Origin: Planomicrobium sp. CPCC 101110
Lineage (GTDB): Bacteria; Bacillota; Bacilli; Bacillales_A; Planococcaceae
Assembly: GCF_007859395.1 (NCBI RefSeq)
Contig: NZ_VOHD01000009.1
Span: 1-64,000, forward strand
Length of the DNA stretch: 64,000 bases
Direction of reading: 5' to 3'
Shown: positions 27,047 through 35,607 of the stretch, in pieces
Layout of the letters: every line of letters begins with the position of its first letter
Numbering within the stretch: the first letter of the stretch is position 1
Position numbers and translations under genes: made by a program
Notes under the pieces: model-generated
Database searches by the model: none
Told to the model about the DNA's origin: nothing
What the model saw: only the letters and a program-made list of their open reading frames with translations

Positions 27047-28580
27047 ATGTGGCGGCATATGCTCGATAAACTTTATGGAACGCCATCAACGACTCCAAAT
27101 CTTCCTCAAACCGGGGCTGGATGCAGGAAATTTGAAACAAGCAATGCGACTTCAAATAGCCGCTATTCGCATGCAATTCAAAACCGGACAACTGAGCAGC
27201 TTGCAAAAAGCCCTCAAATTCTTTTTCCGCCCGGAAAGTCATGATGGTTGGAAAATCCCCTGAGACAAGCGGCCAATCTTTTGTCTTTCGTTTCAGCAAC
27301 TCTAAACGCTGTTCCAGCAGCAAATATCGTTCCGGATAAGCGTGCAATGCCCGGTTCAGGCTTTTCAGCAGCCCATCAGACAATGTGAATGGGATTTTAC
27401 CGGCGTAGAGGCCCAAGTCCACATAAGAAGGCAGCCCTTCATCCGGTTCAATTTGATGATGGGCAAAAACGATGGCCGCCCCGCTCATGGTGCCAATCGC
27501 TTTTCCGCTGGCTGCTGCAGCAAGCCAAACGTTCTCAAGCGAGAAAGGTACGGCGCCAAAGCTGCTGACACAATCCAAACAAAGTTTGGCGCCTTGCTCT
27601 TTGCAAAGCAGCGCGATTTTTTCAAAATCGTTCAGCACCCCCGTGGACGTTTCCCCATGTACCATGAGTACCCAGCCGATGTCGCGGCTATGCAGGACCT
27701 TTTTTATCTTTTCGATCGAAAAAGGGCCGCCCCAATCCTCTTCCATAACATCAAAGTCCAGCTTCCAGCGATATGCCTGCTCTTTTAGCCGCCTGCCAAA
27801 CTCTCCATTTACCAGGACAAGCCCTTTCGCCTTCAGCTTCAGCAATTGGGCAATCATTGCTTCATTTGCCAGCGTCCCGCTCCCGGACAAAAGATGCGGC
27901 GCTGCTGACGTCATTTTTCGCAATTGCCCTTTCGCTTCTTCAAGAAGTGCCGCGAAAGCCGCGGAGCGATGGGATACCGCTTCTTCGCCGAAAGGTGCAG
28001 CCAGTTTTCCGCTCAACTGGACAGGTCCCGGGAAAAAGGTTTTCTTTTTTGTTTGAAGACGTGCCGCCACTGATTCGCTGTATTGTTTGCGGGTTGTCAC
28101 CATCGGCACAAAGACAGCATCTCCTTTGCCGACAGGTTCCGCGAAAGGACGAAAACCCAATTGGGCATATAGCTTCAATTCCCGTGTCGTCCCTGAAATC
28201 ACTGCGGAGTCATATCCTTCTTCACAGCAAAAATCCGACAATGCGCGGGCTAACAAAAAGAAGACCCGTCCATTGCGGTGCGCTTTTCGGACAGCAAGTA
28301 GCCGGATTTCACACACTTTCCCAATATCGGGCAAATGACCCTCCACTTCCCCTATTTTCAAATCCAATGAAAAAGGACGTTCGGCGCGAAGCGCAATCAT
28401 ACCTACAAGTTCCGTACGTGACAGAACGATGATATAAGTATTTTGTTTGTGGAACGGATCTACCCGGATGCCTTCCTTGTTTTTTTCATGCTGCGGTATT
28501 TCTTCGACAAAGGTGTCATAATTCAATTTAGCTATGGCTTTGAATTCCGCTTCTGTCCTGGCGATTTTGCACCAATACAA
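27045..28580 (-). CDS. GNAT/autoinducer-synthase-like acyltransferase fused to a class V aminotransferase
   Basis: A 511-residue two-domain protein. Residues about 1-165 form an acyltransferase-like GNAT domain (NYDTFVEEIPQH, VCEIRLLAVRKAHR, LYAQLGFRPF) resembling N-acyl amino acid and acyl-homoserine-lactone synthase folds. Residues about 180-505 form a PLP-dependent class V aminotransferase of the alanine-glyoxylate/serine-pyruvate type: FFPGPVQLS start, LSGSGTLANEAM for the phosphate, HGETSTGVLND, LDCVSSFGAVP with the PLP Asp, and the probable Schiff-base lysine in ASGKAIGTMSG. It starts with TTG after GGAGG. An FAD amine oxidase gene lies 13 bp upstream. The substrate is unknown. Confidence 0.8.
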   Translation of the reverse strand: MYWCKIARTEAEFKAIAKLNYDTFVEEIPQHEKNKEGIRVDPFHKQNTYIIVLSRTELVGMIALRAERPFSLDLKIGEVEGHLPDIGKVCEIRLLAVRKAHRNGRVFFLLARALSDFCCEEGYDSAVISGTTRELKLYAQLGFRPFAEPVGKGDAVFVPMVTTRKQYSESVAARLQTKKKTFFPGPVQLSGKLAAPFGEEAVSHRSAAFAALLEEAKGQLRKMTSAAPHLLSGSGTLANEAMIAQLLKLKAKGLVLVNGEFGRRLKEQAYRWKLDFDVMEEDWGGPFSIEKIKKVLHSRDIGWVLMVHGETSTGVLNDFEKIALLCKEQGAKLCLDCVSSFGAVPFSLENVWLAAAASGKAIGTMSGAAIVFAHHQIEPDEGLPSYVDLGLYAGKIPFTLSDGLLKSLNRALHAYPERYLLLEQRLELLKRKTKDWPLVSGDFPTIMTFRAEKEFEGFLQAAQLSGFELHANSGYLKSHCLFQISCIQPRFEEDLESLMAFHKVYRAYAAT

Positions 28581-28593
28581 GGCGAGCCCTCCT

Positions 28594-29712
28594 CTACCTC
28601 TTTTGGAAAACTTCTTCTATATCGTATAGACTCAAATCGATGTCCAGAGGTTCCCCGATTGCCAATTTAGCCAACTGCCCACCGAGATAAGGGCCGGCTG
28701 TAAGCCCGGAAGACCCTAATCCGTTCGCAGCATAAACGTTCGGGTGTTCCGGCACTTGGCCGATAAACGGCAATGCGCTTGGAGTTGATGGCCGGAAGCC
28801 AGTTCCCGCTCCCGTCATTTCCGCCGAAGCCAAGCCCGGAACGGCATCCAAAGTTCTGTTAAGGATGTGATGAACGCCCCCCGCTGTCAGTTTGGCATCA
28901 AACCCGGCATCGTTTTCATGGGTTGCCCCTGCAACAACGCGGCCATCTGCAAATGGCACGACGTATAAACCATTCGGCACCATTGCAACCGGCCAGTCAC
29001 CTGTTTGTCGGCCTTCAACCTGCAAATGGAGAATCTGCGCTTTTTGCGGGACTATTTTAAGTTCCAAGCCAAGCGGTTCGAACAATTCAGAAGCCCAAGC
29101 CCCTCCCGTTGAAACAACGCTGCCAGCCCGAAACTCCTCTGTTTCCGTTTTTACTCCGATCACTCTAAAGCCGTCCATCCACAGTCTCGCATTTCCGTGG
29201 ACCCGTTTCGCCCCTAACTTGACCGCTGCCCCAATCAAAGCGTCCCGCATCGCCCGGCCATCTACCCGGGCGGCGCCGCTTACGTACAGGGAACCATAGT
29301 CATCGGAAGCATAAGGAAACATTTGCTTCGTTTCTTTTGAAGTTAACCTGCGGATTTCACCCATTTCTGGAGCGTCCATCCGGCGTTCATATGCTTTTCG
29401 TTCCATTTTATCAAGCTTGCTTGCTTCATGAATGCTGACAATGCCGACCCGCTTATAGCCCGTCTCTTTTTCGCCCTGGCCTTCAAGCTGGCGGATCAGT
29501 TCCGGATAGTAAGCCGCTCCGCTTCTGGCAAGCCCATACCACGCCATGTTTCTGCGCTGGGAAATCCACGGGCAGACAATACCTGCTGCGACGCCGGTTG
29601 CTTGGCCCGTATCGCCGCGGTCGATTAATGTCACATCAGCCCCCGCCCTAGCCGCGTGAAAAGCTGCAGAAGCCCCTATAATCCCTGCTCCAATGATAAC
29701 GATTGATTTCAT
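28594..29712 (-). CDS. FAD-dependent oxidoreductase, glycine/D-amino acid oxidase family
   Basis: A 372-residue DAO-family flavoprotein. The N-terminal Rossmann motif is IVIIGAGIIGASAAFHAARAG with the ribose-binding VTLIDRG. GVAAGI and the C-terminal GTGFRPSTPSALPFIG and NGLGSSGLTAGP are typical. It probably oxidises an amino acid or secondary amine with O2. The ATG at 29712 follows AGGTG; an in-frame GTG nine bases upstream is rejected. It is cotranscribed with the aminotransferase fusion, suggesting one amino-compound pathway (inference). Confidence 0.85.
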   Translation of the reverse strand: MKSIVIIGAGIIGASAAFHAARAGADVTLIDRGDTGQATGVAAGIVCPWISQRRNMAWYGLARSGAAYYPELIRQLEGQGEKETGYKRVGIVSIHEASKLDKMERKAYERRMDAPEMGEIRRLTSKETKQMFPYASDDYGSLYVSGAARVDGRAMRDALIGAAVKLGAKRVHGNARLWMDGFRVIGVKTETEEFRAGSVVSTGGAWASELFEPLGLELKIVPQKAQILHLQVEGRQTGDWPVAMVPNGLYVVPFADGRVVAGATHENDAGFDAKLTAGGVHHILNRTLDAVPGLASAEMTGAGTGFRPSTPSALPFIGQVPEHPNVYAANGLGSSGLTAGPYLGGQLAKLAIGEPLDIDLSLYDIEEVFQKR

Positions 29713-29940
29713 GTAATTCACACCTATTTCCCAAAAGTTTTATCCGTATATCTTACCGCTATTTCACTAGAGACTCAAACCTCTCAGTAGGCGGCGAGCG
29801 CAAAACAACTTCCGATTCAGCGCTTTGCCGCGGAGAAGAACTCCGCTGTTTGAAGTTTCTCTTTACTGAGCTGATTCGAAAGCAGTATTTGGGGTAAAGC
29901 ATTATTAGAAAGAAGCGAGGAAAACGGAGGAGGATTCAAT

Positions 29941-30789
29941 ATGGAGAGAAGCTCATCAACTGAAAGAGTATTGCCTGTCACTTCAGTGAAAGACGGTTCA
30001 GGCCGGGAAGTGATGCGTGATGTCTATTGCTTTACTACACAGATTGTCAATGTCTATTTTATCGGAAATCCCGCGGTCAGCAGTGAGTGGGTGCTTATTG
30101 ACGCAGGTATGCCTGAATCAGGAAGCAGAATATTGAAAGAAGCTGAAGACCGCTTTGGGCCCGACCATAAACTGAAAGCGATCGTTTTGACACATGGCCA
30201 TTTTGACCATGTGGGCGGAATTATCGATATACTTGCGAAGTTCCCGGTGCCGGTTTACGCCCACCCGCTCGAATTTCCGTATTTGCAAGGGAAAAAGGAC
30301 TACCCGGAACCCGATTCTACAGTGCAGGGCGGTCTTGTAGCCAAGATGTCAGCGGCGTTTCCGAAGCAAGCGATCAATATTTCCGAACATCTTAAGGAAC
30401 TTCCCGCAAGCGGCAATATTCCAGAGCTGCCTGGCTGGAAATGGCTTCACACTCCAGGCCATTCGGAAGGGCATATTTCCCTTTTCCGGTTCGAAGGCCG
30501 GATCATCATCGCAGGCGATGCTTTTGTAACGGTCAAGCAGGACTCCTTCTATAAAGTGCTTGTACAGAAAAAGGAAGTTTGCGGCCCGCCCGTCTATTTG
30601 ACGACAGATTGGCAGAACGCCTGGGAGTCAGTCATTAAAATAGCCAACTTGCGGCCTTCCATTGCAGCTACGGGACACGGAAAACCGATGAGAGGCCCGA
30701 AAATGGCATCAGGACTCGTGAAATTAGTCAATCATTTCCCATATGTTGCAGTGCCCGATTACGGCAGATTCGTCGATAATTCCAAATAG
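29941..30789 (+). CDS. MBL-fold metallo-hydrolase
   Basis: A 282-residue metallo-beta-lactamase-fold protein. The first metal motif HGHFDHVGG (about 84-92), the second His in HTPGHSEGHIS, the Asp in IAGDAF and the last His in ATGHGKPM make a complete dinuclear site. The fold covers thioesterases, lactonases and glyoxalase II-like enzymes; the exact reaction cannot be told. A strong ribosome site (GGAGGAGG) precedes the ATG. It is a single-gene unit with its own terminator. The 228 bp upstream contain a short GC-rich hairpin near 29830 and no clear promoter. Confidence 0.85.
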   Translation: MERSSSTERVLPVTSVKDGSGREVMRDVYCFTTQIVNVYFIGNPAVSSEWVLIDAGMPESGSRILKEAEDRFGPDHKLKAIVLTHGHFDHVGGIIDILAKFPVPVYAHPLEFPYLQGKKDYPEPDSTVQGGLVAKMSAAFPKQAINISEHLKELPASGNIPELPGWKWLHTPGHSEGHISLFRFEGRIIIAGDAFVTVKQDSFYKVLVQKKEVCGPPVYLTTDWQNAWESVIKIANLRPSIAATGHGKPMRGPKMASGLVKLVNHFPYVAVPDYGRFVDNSK

Positions 30790-30801
30790 CACTTTGTTTA
30801 C

Positions 30802-30836
30802 GCCCCTTGGAAATCCTGTTTCCAAGGGCTTTCTTT
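30802..30836 (+). terminator. Terminator after the MBL gene
   Basis: Stem GCCCCTTGGAAA/TTTCCAAGGGC followed by TTTCTTTTG. Confidence 0.85.
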
Positions 30837-30888
30837 TGTCTATTATTATCAATAGTGAAATGTAAATAGAAAATTCCGTAAATTAAAT

Positions 30889-30914
30889 GTTTAAAGAGAT
30901 GAGGGGATGGGTAT
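30889..30914 (+). promoter_or_regulatory. Consensus sigma-B promoter of the sucrose gene pair
   Basis: Plus strand: exact -35 GTTTAA (30889-30894), 14-nt spacer, exact -10 GGGTAT (30909-30914). This is a 12/12 match to the sigma-B consensus, about 60 nt before the glycosyltransferase start. Confidence 0.9.
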
Positions 30915-30975
30915 TCAACTAACAGAGTCTCGGTTTTTTTAGATTCCGAGGCAATTAGAATGGAGATGAACTGAA

Positions 30976-32241
30976 ATGAGAAAAAAAGTGCTCTTTATTT
31001 CGGATCATGGAGATCCACTAGCAAAACTTGGAGGCAAACAAGCCGGCGGACAAAACAATTATGTAAAACAATTGGCGTTAGCTTTGGAAAAAAGAGGATG
31101 GCAAGTGGATGTGGCAACGCATTGGTGTGACGAGACAGCCCCTCGGGTTGAAACGTTCGGAAAATCGTGCCGTGTTTATCGCATCAAAGCCGGATATAAA
31201 GGATTTGTATCGAAAAACGAAATGTATACCATGCTGCCCGCTTTCTATAAAGAAATGAAACAAACCTTACCTTTGGATTCTTACGATTTGGTCCATACCC
31301 ATTACTGGCTGTCGGGACTGATCGGAAAAAAACTGAAAGAAGAGTTCGGACTGCCGTTCGTCTACACATCACATTCTCTAGGATGGGCGAAAGAAAAAGC
31401 GACAGGCATTCGAGATGAACGCCGTATGAAAGCTGAAGCAACCATTCTTCAATCTGCGGATCAAATTCTAGCGACAACCAAAAGCGAAAAACAGCTTATT
31501 CAGGAAAACGTCGCCTCTCCTTCTCCCATCAGCGTAATCCCCATCGGGGTTGACCAAGCATTCAAAGTGCGTGGAAACCGCAAACATTTAAGAAGAAAAT
31601 TGGGATATGAAAGCCCCTTGTTTGTATTTGCCGGACGTTTGGAGGAAACAAAAGGAATCTACACATTGCTGCAGGCGTTTCAGCTGCTGGTGGCCAAAGG
31701 CGATTCATCCTACAATCCGCGCTTGCTGATTGCCGGCGGCGATGAAGAAGCCATTGATCCGGCAACGCGCATGCCTCTTGATAAAAGTTTGTGCTATGCT
31801 TTAAGAGGAATTGAAGATAAAGTGGAATTTCTTGGGCCGAAGTCGCAAGATGAACTGGCAACGTTGTTTAATGTGGCAACCGCAACTGTTGTTCCAAGTT
31901 TTTACGAATCGTTCGGCATGGTTGCGGCAGAAGCGCAAGCGTGCGGAAGCCCTGTCATCGCGTCTGATGTCGGCGGATTGAAAAATGTGGTGCGCGACGG
32001 AGTTACAGGATTGCTTGTCGAAACAAAAAACGAAGTGGATTTGGCCATTGCAATGGAAGTACTTGCTGCCAACACTTTGCTTGCAGAACGCCTAAGCCGC
32101 CAAGCCATCGATGTCGCAAACCAAGAATTCCAGTGGACATCTATTTCCAAAAAAATAGACGCTATGTATGAGGTGATCATTGATGAACGGAGTAACACAT
32201 TTATTGGCAACCGACCTGGACAAAACCTTCGTCGGGGATAG
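30976..32241 (+). CDS. GT4 glycosyltransferase, sucrose-phosphate synthase-like
   Basis: A 421-residue GT-B enzyme. Features of the sucrose-phosphate synthase branch are KLGGKQAGGQNNYVKQLA (N-terminus), HTHYWLSGL, TSHSLGWAKEKATG and the donor-binding FYESFGMVAAEAQACGSPVI with DVGGLKNVV. The gene overlaps a sucrose-phosphatase-like HAD gene by 59 bp, so the two steps (hexose phosphate plus NDP-sugar, then dephosphorylation) are coupled. Sucrose is the likely product. Mannosylfructose or another disaccharide is the main alternative, since those pathways use the same two families. An exact sigma-B promoter suggests a stress compatible solute. Confidence 0.82.
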   Translation: MRKKVLFISDHGDPLAKLGGKQAGGQNNYVKQLALALEKRGWQVDVATHWCDETAPRVETFGKSCRVYRIKAGYKGFVSKNEMYTMLPAFYKEMKQTLPLDSYDLVHTHYWLSGLIGKKLKEEFGLPFVYTSHSLGWAKEKATGIRDERRMKAEATILQSADQILATTKSEKQLIQENVASPSPISVIPIGVDQAFKVRGNRKHLRRKLGYESPLFVFAGRLEETKGIYTLLQAFQLLVAKGDSSYNPRLLIAGGDEEAIDPATRMPLDKSLCYALRGIEDKVEFLGPKSQDELATLFNVATATVVPSFYESFGMVAAEAQACGSPVIASDVGGLKNVVRDGVTGLLVETKNEVDLAIAMEVLAANTLLAERLSRQAIDVANQEFQWTSISKKIDAMYEVIIDERSNTFIGNRPGQNLRRG

Positions 32242-32908
32242 GGAAGCTTTGAAAGAACTATTGGCGTTCTTCGAAGAACAGCCTTATCACGTAAACTTGG
32301 TGTACAATACCGGACGCCATTTCAAATCACTGCAAGGGTTGAGAGAAGCGGAAAACCTGCCCGCTCCCGACATTGCCGTTACAGATGTCGGAACAGAAAT
32401 CCGCATTAGGAATGGCGAAGATTTTGAGCTGGACGAAGAATGGGACGCCCGCATGACCGAAAACTGGCGGCCTGAAGAAATCGAGAAAATTGCTTCCCAG
32501 TTTCCTGGGCTAAAAAAACAGCCGGTCACAGGAAAAAACCGTTCTTCCTACTATGTAACGGATGATGAAACAGCTGCTGAATTCGGCAAGCAATTAAGCG
32601 ATGCAGGAATACAGCATAAATTCATCTATAGCGGCAGCAAATATGTGGATATCTTGCCTACCCATGGGGGCAAAGGCCAAGCGCTCCGCTATATCGTAGA
32701 AAAATATAACCTTCAAGATGCAAAATTGCTTGCTTCCGGAGATTCTGGAAATGACACGGAAATGCTTACGCAAGGCTTTCCTTCTGTCATTGTCGGAAAC
32801 GCCCATCCTGAATTATTGGCTGTTCCGGAAGACCCGACAATTTACCGCGCATCGCGTGGATTTGCCGGAGGCATATTGGAAGGATGGAAGTATTTCCATT
32901 CAAAATAA
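32183..32908 (+). CDS. HAD phosphatase, sucrose-6-phosphate phosphatase-like
   Basis: A 241-residue HAD of the sucrose-phosphatase group. Motif I is TDLDKTFVG, motif II NTGRH, the substrate segment SGSKYVDILPTHGGKGQAL, and motif IV GDSGNDTEML followed by IVGNAHPEL. All catalytic aspartates are present. It should release phosphate from the disaccharide phosphate made by the preceding enzyme. The ATG at 32183 has GAGGTG seven bases upstream, inside the previous gene. A terminator follows. Confidence 0.86.
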   Translation: MNGVTHLLATDLDKTFVGDREALKELLAFFEEQPYHVNLVYNTGRHFKSLQGLREAENLPAPDIAVTDVGTEIRIRNGEDFELDEEWDARMTENWRPEEIEKIASQFPGLKKQPVTGKNRSSYYVTDDETAAEFGKQLSDAGIQHKFIYSGSKYVDILPTHGGKGQALRYIVEKYNLQDAKLLASGDSGNDTEMLTQGFPSVIVGNAHPELLAVPEDPTIYRASRGFAGGILEGWKYFHSK

Positions 32909-32913
32909 ACACC

Positions 32914-32964
32914 AAATCCTAAAGACTGTTCGTTGAAAAGCGATTGGCCCTTAGGATTTTTTTC
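32914..32964 (+). terminator. Terminator after the sucrose gene pair
   Basis: Stem AAATCCTAA/TTAGGATTT with a T run, loop containing smaller pairings. It separates the pair from the phytoene-synthase-like gene. Confidence 0.7.
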
Positions 32965-33114
32965 TGCCCAAAAACTGCATTTAGGGTAATCATTTGTTTT
33001 TTTATGTATTTCGTTTATATTTAGTAGACAGGCACTTTCAAGATTTGGGGTTCCGCTCCATTTCACTCTATACATACGAGTTGCTATTTTGTCTACGAAC
33101 AGGAGGAAATTGAG

Positions 33115-33948
33115 ATGAGTAAAGTCTCGAATCTGCACAAAGAGTCCATGGTCATGTTAAAAGAAACAAGCCGGACTTTTTTCATCCCAATCAGTTTTTT
33201 GGAACCTACCTTGAAAAAGACGGTTGCATCCGCCTACCTTTGCATGCGGGCAATCGATGAAATCGAAGACCATCCAGAGTTGGACGACAAAGCAAAAAAA
33301 ACCTTGCTGCTGACAATCAGCGAAATGCTGCAAACTTCGTTCGATCCACATGAATACAAATTGCTGCTTCAGCCTTATGAGCATATGCTGCCTCAGGTCA
33401 GCCTTCGCTTATACGATTGGATCAGTTTATGCCCAACTGAAATTGTTGATAAAGTGAAAGCTTCTACCGCGGAAATGGCAGGCGGAATGGCAAAGTGGGT
33501 GGAGAAAGGCTGGAACATCCAGTCTCGGGAAGAACTGGATGACTATACGTATTATGTTGCAGGGCTTGTCGGTACGATGCTTTCGGATTTATGGAAATGG
33601 CATGACAATACGGAAACCGACCCTGAACTTGCTATTGCATTCGGCCGCGGGCTGCAGGCGGTCAACATGCTCCGGAACTACGATGAAGATTTGGAACGCG
33701 GCGTCAGCTTCGTGCCGAAAGATTGGAACCGGGAAGATATGTTCAACTACGCAAACGAAAACCTTGCACAAGCTCAGCTCTACGTGAAATCCATTAAAAA
33801 CAAACGAATCCTTATGTTTTGCAAAGTTCCGCTTGCATTGGCCCATAGCACATTGAAAGCCTTGAAGTCGGGCAAAGAAAAAATGAGCCGCCAAGAAGTG
33901 GAAAGCATCGTAGAACAATTGAAGCAAGATGAAAATATTAGCGAATAA
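33115..33948 (+). CDS. Squalene/phytoene synthase family protein
   Basis: A 277-residue trans-isoprenyl diphosphate synthase (head-to-head type). The first Asp-rich motif is AIDEIEDH (about 42-49) and the second is NMLRNYDEDLERG (about 187-199), so both metal sites look intact. Possible roles are 4,4'-diapophytoene synthase for C30 carotenoids, squalene synthesis, or a YisP-like farnesyl-diphosphate phosphatase. No carotenoid desaturase or oxidase is nearby, so the pathway cannot be fixed. A strong AGGAGG precedes the ATG. Confidence 0.82.
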   Translation: MSKVSNLHKESMVMLKETSRTFFIPISFLEPTLKKTVASAYLCMRAIDEIEDHPELDDKAKKTLLLTISEMLQTSFDPHEYKLLLQPYEHMLPQVSLRLYDWISLCPTEIVDKVKASTAEMAGGMAKWVEKGWNIQSREELDDYTYYVAGLVGTMLSDLWKWHDNTETDPELAIAFGRGLQAVNMLRNYDEDLERGVSFVPKDWNREDMFNYANENLAQAQLYVKSIKNKRILMFCKVPLALAHSTLKALKSGKEKMSRQEVESIVEQLKQDENISE

Positions 33949-33954
33949 TTGAAG

Positions 33955-33987
33955 CGCACTCCTCTAACCGGCGAGTGCGTTTTATTA
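33955..33987 (+). terminator. Terminator after the phytoene-synthase-like gene
   Basis: Stem CGCACTC/GAGTGCG followed by TTTTATTATTT. Confidence 0.8.
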
Positions 33988-34107
33988 TTTCCAGTTGGTG
34001 AAGAAAATAGGAAAAGTTGCTTATTCAAAATGACAATATTCTTCTTACTTTTGCGTAATTAGTCTATAATTAAACCAGAATCAAATTTAAAAATAAGGGG
34101 AATACAC

Positions 34108-35562
34108 ATGACAATATCCATTATCGGCATCCTCACGGCAGTCATTTTTGTCTTGAATATTTTTCTTGCCGCAGCACTTGTCTTTTTAGAACGCCGTGAT
34201 GCCTCTTCAACTTGGGCGTGGATAATGGTCTTATTCTTCATTCCGATTTTCGGTTTCTTCTTTTATCTTTTACTTGGAAGACGGCTCCGAAGGAAAACCC
34301 TTTTCAAATGGGAAGGCCGGAAAAAAGTGGGAATTGAAAACTTAATCGCCCATCAAATGAATGCTTTGCACGATAACGAATTTCATTTTCGTGACGAGAA
34401 TGCGCAATCCTATAAAGAGTTGGTTTATTTGCTTTTGCGGAACAACGGAGCCGTCTTGACCCAAGACAATTCCGTGCAAATTTTCAATGATGGCCGCGAG
34501 AAGTTCGATTCGTTGATTGACGATATCCAAAACGCCAAACACCATATCCACATCCAATACTATATCTTTCGCTTGGACCAGCTGGGCAATCGCATCATGG
34601 ATGCCTTGATCGCCAAAGCAAAGCAAGGCGTTAAAGTCCGCCTGCTGTATGATGACATGGGTTCGCGCCGCCTCAGCAAACGAAAGTTCAAGGAATTTAT
34701 CAATGCCGGCGGAGAAGTGGAAGTGTTTTTCCCAGCCATTTGGCCGCTTATCAACCCGCGCCTCAATTATCGCAATCACCGCAAGATCGTCGTCATAGAT
34801 GGTCGGGTCGGCTATATCGGGGGTTTCAATGTCGGAGAGGAATATATCGGGCTCAGCCGGAAATTCGGCTATTGGCGGGACACCCACCTGAAGCTCCAGG
34901 GAAGCGCACTGCATCCGCTGCAGACCCGCTTCATCCTTGATTGGAACCAAGCCTCCGCCCGGAATGACATTGAATACGATGATGGTTATTTTCCTGCGAT
35001 TCCGGAAAAAGGAGAAACAACGATCCAAATCGTCTCAAGCGGCCCTGATGAGGAATGGGAACAAATCAAAGATGGCTATTTGAAATTGATCAACATGGCT
35101 GAAAAGTCCATCTATATCCAAACGCCTTATTTTATTCCGGATGCCAGTTTCTACGATGCCATCCGAATCGCGGCTCTCTCTGGAATCGATGTCCGCATCA
35201 TGATTCCAAACAAGCCTGACCACCCATTCGTCTATTGGGCAACTTATTCTTATGCCGGCCAGATGCTGCGGGCAGGCGCTCGGGTGTTCATTTACAACAA
35301 TGGCTTTTTACATACGAAAATGATTGTCATTGATGGCAAAGCCTCGACAGTCGGTACAGCCAATATTGACGTACGGAGTTTTAAATTGAATTTCGAAGTC
35401 AATGCTTTCATGTACGACCAAAAGGTTTCTACCGAACTGGCCGAACTGTTCCACCACGACATGGAATTATCCACCGAATTGACGTATGAGAAATATTACA
35501 GCCGAACGCGCATGATCAAGACAAAAGAATCCATTGCCCGGCTATTGTCGCCCATCCTATAA
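34108..35562 (+). CDS. cls: Cardiolipin synthase, phospholipase D family
   Basis: A 484-residue enzyme. Two N-terminal transmembrane helices (about 4-55) precede two phospholipase D domains with HKD motifs NHRKIVVID (about 217-225) and LHTKMIVID (about 398-406). It condenses two phosphatidylglycerol molecules into cardiolipin at the membrane. A TATAAT-like -10 occurs near 34066-34071 without a good -35. A strong terminator follows. Confidence 0.93.
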   Translation: MTISIIGILTAVIFVLNIFLAAALVFLERRDASSTWAWIMVLFFIPIFGFFFYLLLGRRLRRKTLFKWEGRKKVGIENLIAHQMNALHDNEFHFRDENAQSYKELVYLLLRNNGAVLTQDNSVQIFNDGREKFDSLIDDIQNAKHHIHIQYYIFRLDQLGNRIMDALIAKAKQGVKVRLLYDDMGSRRLSKRKFKEFINAGGEVEVFFPAIWPLINPRLNYRNHRKIVVIDGRVGYIGGFNVGEEYIGLSRKFGYWRDTHLKLQGSALHPLQTRFILDWNQASARNDIEYDDGYFPAIPEKGETTIQIVSSGPDEEWEQIKDGYLKLINMAEKSIYIQTPYFIPDASFYDAIRIAALSGIDVRIMIPNKPDHPFVYWATYSYAGQMLRAGARVFIYNNGFLHTKMIVIDGKASTVGTANIDVRSFKLNFEVNAFMYDQKVSTELAELFHHDMELSTELTYEKYYSRTRMIKTKESIARLLSPIL

Positions 35563-35566
35563 AACA

Positions 35567-35607
35567 GAAAAAGAGTTCCAGAATGATATATTCTGGAACT
35601 CTTTTTT
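35567..35607. terminator. Bidirectional terminator between cls and vanY-like gene
   Basis: A 16-bp stem AAAAGAGTTCCAGAAT/ATTCTGGAACTCTTTT between convergent genes. Confidence 0.93.

Noticed and set aside
29830..29860. Hairpin GCGGAG/CTCCGC upstream of the MBL gene
   Set aside because: It has no T run, no alternative partner and no known motif; probably incidental.
29880..29940. GGGTAA upstream of the MBL gene as a sigma-B promoter
   Set aside because: The -35 position reads CTGATT-like sequence with no match to GTTTAA.
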